From the NCBI GenBank assembly GCA_002633005.1, contig NMRA01000170.1, forward strand, positions 292,344 through 356,343: a stretch of 64,000 nucleotides of DNA, read 5' to 3'. Shown here piece by piece: positions 62,301-64,000 of this stretch. Positions within the stretch are counted from its first letter, which is position 1, and each line of letters begins with the position of its first letter. The notes beneath the pieces were generated by a model, which was not told where the DNA came from, ran no database searches, and saw only the letters and a list, made by a program, of their open reading frames with translations. A program made the translations under genes and the position numbers. This DNA is from Phoronis australis. Its lineage: Eukaryota > Phoronida > Phoronidae.

Positions 62301-63566
62301 CACATGTTGACATCGCTTTGGTGAAAGGGAATTGGTGTATTGTAATGTAATAAATTACAATGAATTCAAAATGCCATTCCCTCCCTGCTGACTACCTAAA
62401 CAATGAACAAGATGATGAAATTGGTCAAAAAGCTTTGTAGCATTTTTTTTTCTGCCGATTAACGGAATTGAAACGTTTTCTGTCCATTGATCAAGCAAAG
62501 TTTGAAAGAGTTGACCATCATGCCAAAATAAATCATGGCTTTTTGACACTTCGTTTGTTGATGCTGTGGATAATCTCTTTGAAATAAAAATATTTTTCTA
62601 CCATCGCATGCAGAGGTTTGAGACGTATACTTTGTGGCTGAGTGACATAGCTCAGAATTGCATTTTACTGTTTCTGAATTGGAAGGAAGTGCCCCTTTAA
62701 TTCCACCTTACTTACTAGGGTGAAGAGGAGAACATTGTGTTCTTGTTCCGCCGTGGCCAGACAAAGTTTGTAAAGAATGAACGCAAGCGAGTCAGCCTGC
62801 CACCTGGTGTCATGGAAATGGTTGATGACCATAAGGTTCTTATGGAGTATTCGGTAAGTGCGGGAGGAGAATGCCATTCTATGTCGAGTACCACGTTGGA
62901 GGCTATGATGCCGGTACCAAGAAGGATCCTCTTTTGATCAACTTCTTAGATTGAGATCAGAAATCTATTCAGCAACACGTGCAACAATTGAATGAACTAG
63001 CAGCTAGATCAATCAATTGCACTCACCCTGGTGCGAGCTGTCAGCTCAGCTGTCATGTACTTGAGGCAGACAGCTCAGCTGATAGCTCTCTGTCTGCGGT
63101 GTCCCTTACTGAATGCGTGTATTTTTCAGTCAGTTACATTTATTCACTAGTGCCACCTAGTGAATGGGTGACATCATCTTTGATGATCTCAAACTGTTAG
63201 TTTTTCAAAGCTCAGAAATCCTGTCCCATCTTAAGAACAAGTTGAGATTAGTTTCTGTGCCGGAAATATCATTTTGTAGCAGCTTTTGTTGGTCAAATGA
63301 TTGCGTACATTAAATACGAAATAGTTAACATGTATGGTATACCATAGTAATATAAATGTGTATGAAATATCACACCCTCTTTTTTTCTTGTGGTCGAAAT
63401 TTTCGTAATGATGGAAAAATAAAGTATTGTATGATGAGAGAATATTAATGTGAGGTGGTTTTGTTTTGATGTAGAAACAGAAACAAACCTGGGCCCATGC
63501 AATATTCTTCTGCCGGGAACAAGCAAAAGAGTACAAGCGACTTTTACAGGCACAAAGAGCACTAAT
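53111..63566 (+). CDS. IKK: IKK-alpha/beta orthologue, inhibitor of NF-kappa-B kinase (3' part beyond window)
   Basis: Ten exons join in frame to at least 459 residues: 53111-53349, 55847-56068, 56534-56692, 57392-57481, 59876-60000, 60929-61036, 61326-61458, 62046-62237, 62719-62853, 63475-63566. The product phosphorylates I-kappa-B, downstream of Toll, TNF and IL-1 type receptors, which sends it to degradation and frees NF-kappa-B. Visible kinase landmarks: GTGGFGSV loop, AVKKC lysine, [11 protein letters not shown] hinge, HRDIKPEN catalytic loop, DLGYAKD (DLG for DFG, as in all IKKs), activation loop GSICSSFVG with both regulatory serines, APE and DYWSLG. An ubiquitin-like domain (62046-62853) and the start of the helical scaffold/dimerisation domain follow. 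About 290 residues, including any NEMO-binding tail, lie outside. It resembles IKK-alpha and IKK-beta about equally, as a pre-duplication invertebrate IKK would. Confidence 0.95.
53350..55846 (+). other. IKK intron with GCGCCC-rich element and SINE
   Basis: 53430-53530 has repeated AAGCGCCCATG-type blocks after TACCGTATT, like the junction DNA at 35080. An open frame at 53656-53955 follows (not recognised, likely part of that transposon). A 16-bp direct duplication (AAATAAAACACGTTCT) lies near 54143-54174. A short retroelement lies at 55626-55729. Confidence 0.55.
55613..55742 (-). mobile_element. short retroelement with 13-bp target duplication
   Basis: AACATGTTGAGTT stands at 55613-55625 and again at 55730-55742. 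The 104-bp element between has T/A-rich edges and the block AGGTGATCAGTGCAATGGGC, and it is the same family as 35821-35979 (inverted). A long target duplication is the mark of LINE-driven insertion, so this is probably a small SINE. Confidence 0.85.
55847..56068 (+). CDS. IKK: IKK exon: ATP-site lysine and hinge
   Basis: Phase 0, 74 codons, donor gtgagt. It contains LAVKKCKV (catalytic lysine), [19 protein letters not shown] (helix C with its Glu) and [15 protein letters not shown] (hinge), matching vertebrate IKKs almost residue by residue. Confidence 0.95.
56534..56692 (+). CDS. IKK: IKK exon: catalytic loop
   Basis: Phase 0, 53 codons, acceptor ttttcctcag and donor gtaaga. It encodes [18 protein letters not shown], then [20 protein letters not shown]. 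The ENCCGL motif is specific to IKK-alpha/beta. Confidence 0.95.
56693..57391 (+). other. IKK intron
   Basis: No feature beyond splice sites recognised; AT-rich single-copy-looking DNA. The same holds for the IKK introns 56069-56533 and 60001-60928. Confidence 0.5.
57392..57481 (+). CDS. IKK: IKK exon: activation loop
   Basis: Phase 0, 30 codons. It encodes [20 protein letters not shown], then [10 protein letters not shown]. The two activating serines (equivalent to Ser177 and Ser181 of human IKK-beta) are encoded at 57443-57445 and 57455-57457, so the kinase should be switched on by phosphorylation in the usual way. Confidence 0.95.
57735..57856 (-). mobile_element. tRNA-derived SINE
   Basis: Read on the minus strand: GGAGACAGTGTGGCCAAGAG, with an A-box-like TGGCCAAGAGG, then a perfect B box GGTTCGAATCC (57800-57790), and a tRNA-Ser/Leu-like head length (57853-57781), followed by a non-tRNA body. 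It does not fold as an intact tRNA by eye. It lies in an IKK intron, antisense to the gene. Confidence 0.75.
58554..59411 (+). repeat. CTCF-box unit repeat, copy C
   Basis: Best-preserved copy: palindromic head, then five diverged units of about 150 bp. Boxes: GTGCCCCCTAGTGG (58721-58734) and GTGCCACCTAGTGG (58870-58883) both fit the reverse complement of the vertebrate CTCF core at every position. GCGCCTCCTACTGG (59023-59036) and a box near 59313-59326 miss by one base each. It sits inside an IKK intron. Confidence 0.85.
59876..60000 (+). CDS. IKK: IKK exon: APE and DYW region
   Basis: Encodes [20 protein letters not shown], then [20 protein letters not shown]. It ends with two bases of a split Thr codon. 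Vertebrates have Trp-His after QPxx; here it reads Thr-His. Confidence 0.95.
60929..61036 (+). CDS. IKK: IKK exon: kinase C-lobe insert
   Basis: Encodes [20 protein letters not shown], then [15 protein letters not shown]. The central part is poorly conserved; the LPxxxxLC end and the junction phases agree with the vertebrate genes. Confidence 0.9.
61326..61458 (+). CDS. IKK: IKK exon: end of kinase domain
   Basis: Encodes [20 protein letters not shown], then [20 protein letters not shown] and ILNMK. The KRGG and RCF-LLD-ILN-K motifs match vertebrate QRGG...RCFVLMDHILNLK. Confidence 0.93.
62046..62237 (+). CDS. IKK: IKK exon: ubiquitin-like domain, first part
   Basis: Phase 0, 64 codons, donor gtgagc. 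It encodes [16 protein letters not shown], then the ubiquitin-like core with [16 protein letters not shown] and QELLLPTG. The QELL motif is typical of the IKK ubiquitin-like domain, which is needed for substrate positioning in vertebrates. Confidence 0.93.
62719..62853 (+). CDS. IKK: IKK exon: ubiquitin-like domain, second part
   Basis: Phase 0, 45 codons, acceptor ttactag and donor gtaagt. It encodes [20 protein letters not shown], then [21 protein letters not shown] aligns with vertebrate DLVFLFD. It is more basic than the vertebrate counterparts. Confidence 0.9.
63475..63566 (+). CDS. IKK: IKK exon: start of scaffold/dimerisation domain (last in window)
   Basis: Acceptor tttgatgtag, donor gtgagt. 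It encodes [20 protein letters not shown], then [11 protein letters not shown]. Vertebrates read RKVWAEAVHYVSGLKEDYSR...GQRAAM. It ends two bases into a codon; the remaining exons lie beyond base 64000. Confidence 0.9.
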
Positions 63567-64000
63567 GTGAGTTGGGATTTTAATTTATTGATTATCATTG
63601 GCATAGGCAGAAATATTCAACATGGGGAGGCAAACGCAAAATTATTGGCAACTGTGGCTTTGAGGCTGCTGGAAGAAGTGACATCTTGGTGGTACTTTAC
63701 ATTGAGTGGGGGGTGGGACAAATGACCTTGGGGAGGGTTTTCTGCAATGAACGGGGGCCATGGCCCCATTGTGTCCCCTCCCCCATGGCTATGCCAGTAG
63801 TAATGGGCAAATAAACATGGAAAGGCTAGGGCGAAATCAGTGGGAGTCAGGCAAACTTTATCATACGTTATCCTGGTATTATGTGGCAATGAAATGGAAT
63901 TTTTGTCACAATAGGCAGATTATACAATCTGAGTATTATTTATAATCAGCCTCAGATATTGTACTTTTGGTCAGATTTGTCACATGGATGAAGTCCACAC
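63567..64000 (+). other. IKK intron to window end
   Basis: After donor gtgagt. Contains C/G-rich low-complexity DNA at about 63740-63790. No exon recognised. The introns 61459-62045, 62238-62718 and 62854-63474 also hold nothing further, apart from near-consensus CTCF-like boxes at 61997-62010 and about 63150-63163. Confidence 0.5.

Overview
The window is nuclear DNA from an animal. It is AT-rich, its genes have long GT-AG introns, it contains a scaffold gap of N (37088-37278), and it is crowded with short transposons. Two conserved genes lie head-to-tail on the + strand. The single IKK resembles vertebrate IKK-alpha and IKK-beta about equally, which points to an invertebrate bilaterian. A marine deuterostome such as a hemichordate, or a lophotrochozoan, is my guess, but the sequence does not settle it.

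Layout. 1-14247: no exon recognised; intron or upstream DNA with several repeats, including a hAT-type MITE that carries a 12-bp minisatellite. 14248-38355: PITPNC1 (RdgB-beta class phosphatidylinositol transfer protein), nearly complete, with only the first short exon missing. It includes an 8-nt microexon at 26744-26751, which I found because the reading frame and a conserved motif required it. Two exons and their introns are present twice (33462-35078 and 35197-36957). A single n at the joint and a nearby gap make an assembly artefact of two haplotypes more likely than a real duplication. 38356-43968: 3' UTR and intergenic repeats. 43969-48696: a 4.7-kb element with about 79-bp terminal inverted repeats. 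It carries an unrecognised three-exon minus-strand gene end and a broken P-loop (GPPGTGKT) fragment. 48760-48813: a promoter-like cluster followed by a good splice donor, possibly the IKK start. 49242-51971: a second TIR element holding what looks like a spliced minus-strand gene for a 64-residue protein beginning MPPKKKRK. 53111-63566 and beyond: IKK, covering the kinase domain, the ubiquitin-like domain and the start of the scaffold/dimerisation domain; the rest lies past the window edge.

Function. PITPNC1 moves phosphatidylinositol or phosphatidic acid between membranes. IKK phosphorylates I-kappa-B to release NF-kappa-B. I see no evidence that the two genes act together beyond being neighbours. 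A repeat family built of diverged units, each with a box like the CTCF core motif, occurs in three clear copies (28519-29352, 42567-43294, 58554-59411) in and around both genes. It could have spread architectural-protein sites across the locus. No bacterial features, CRISPR arrays, rRNA genes or intact tRNA genes were seen.
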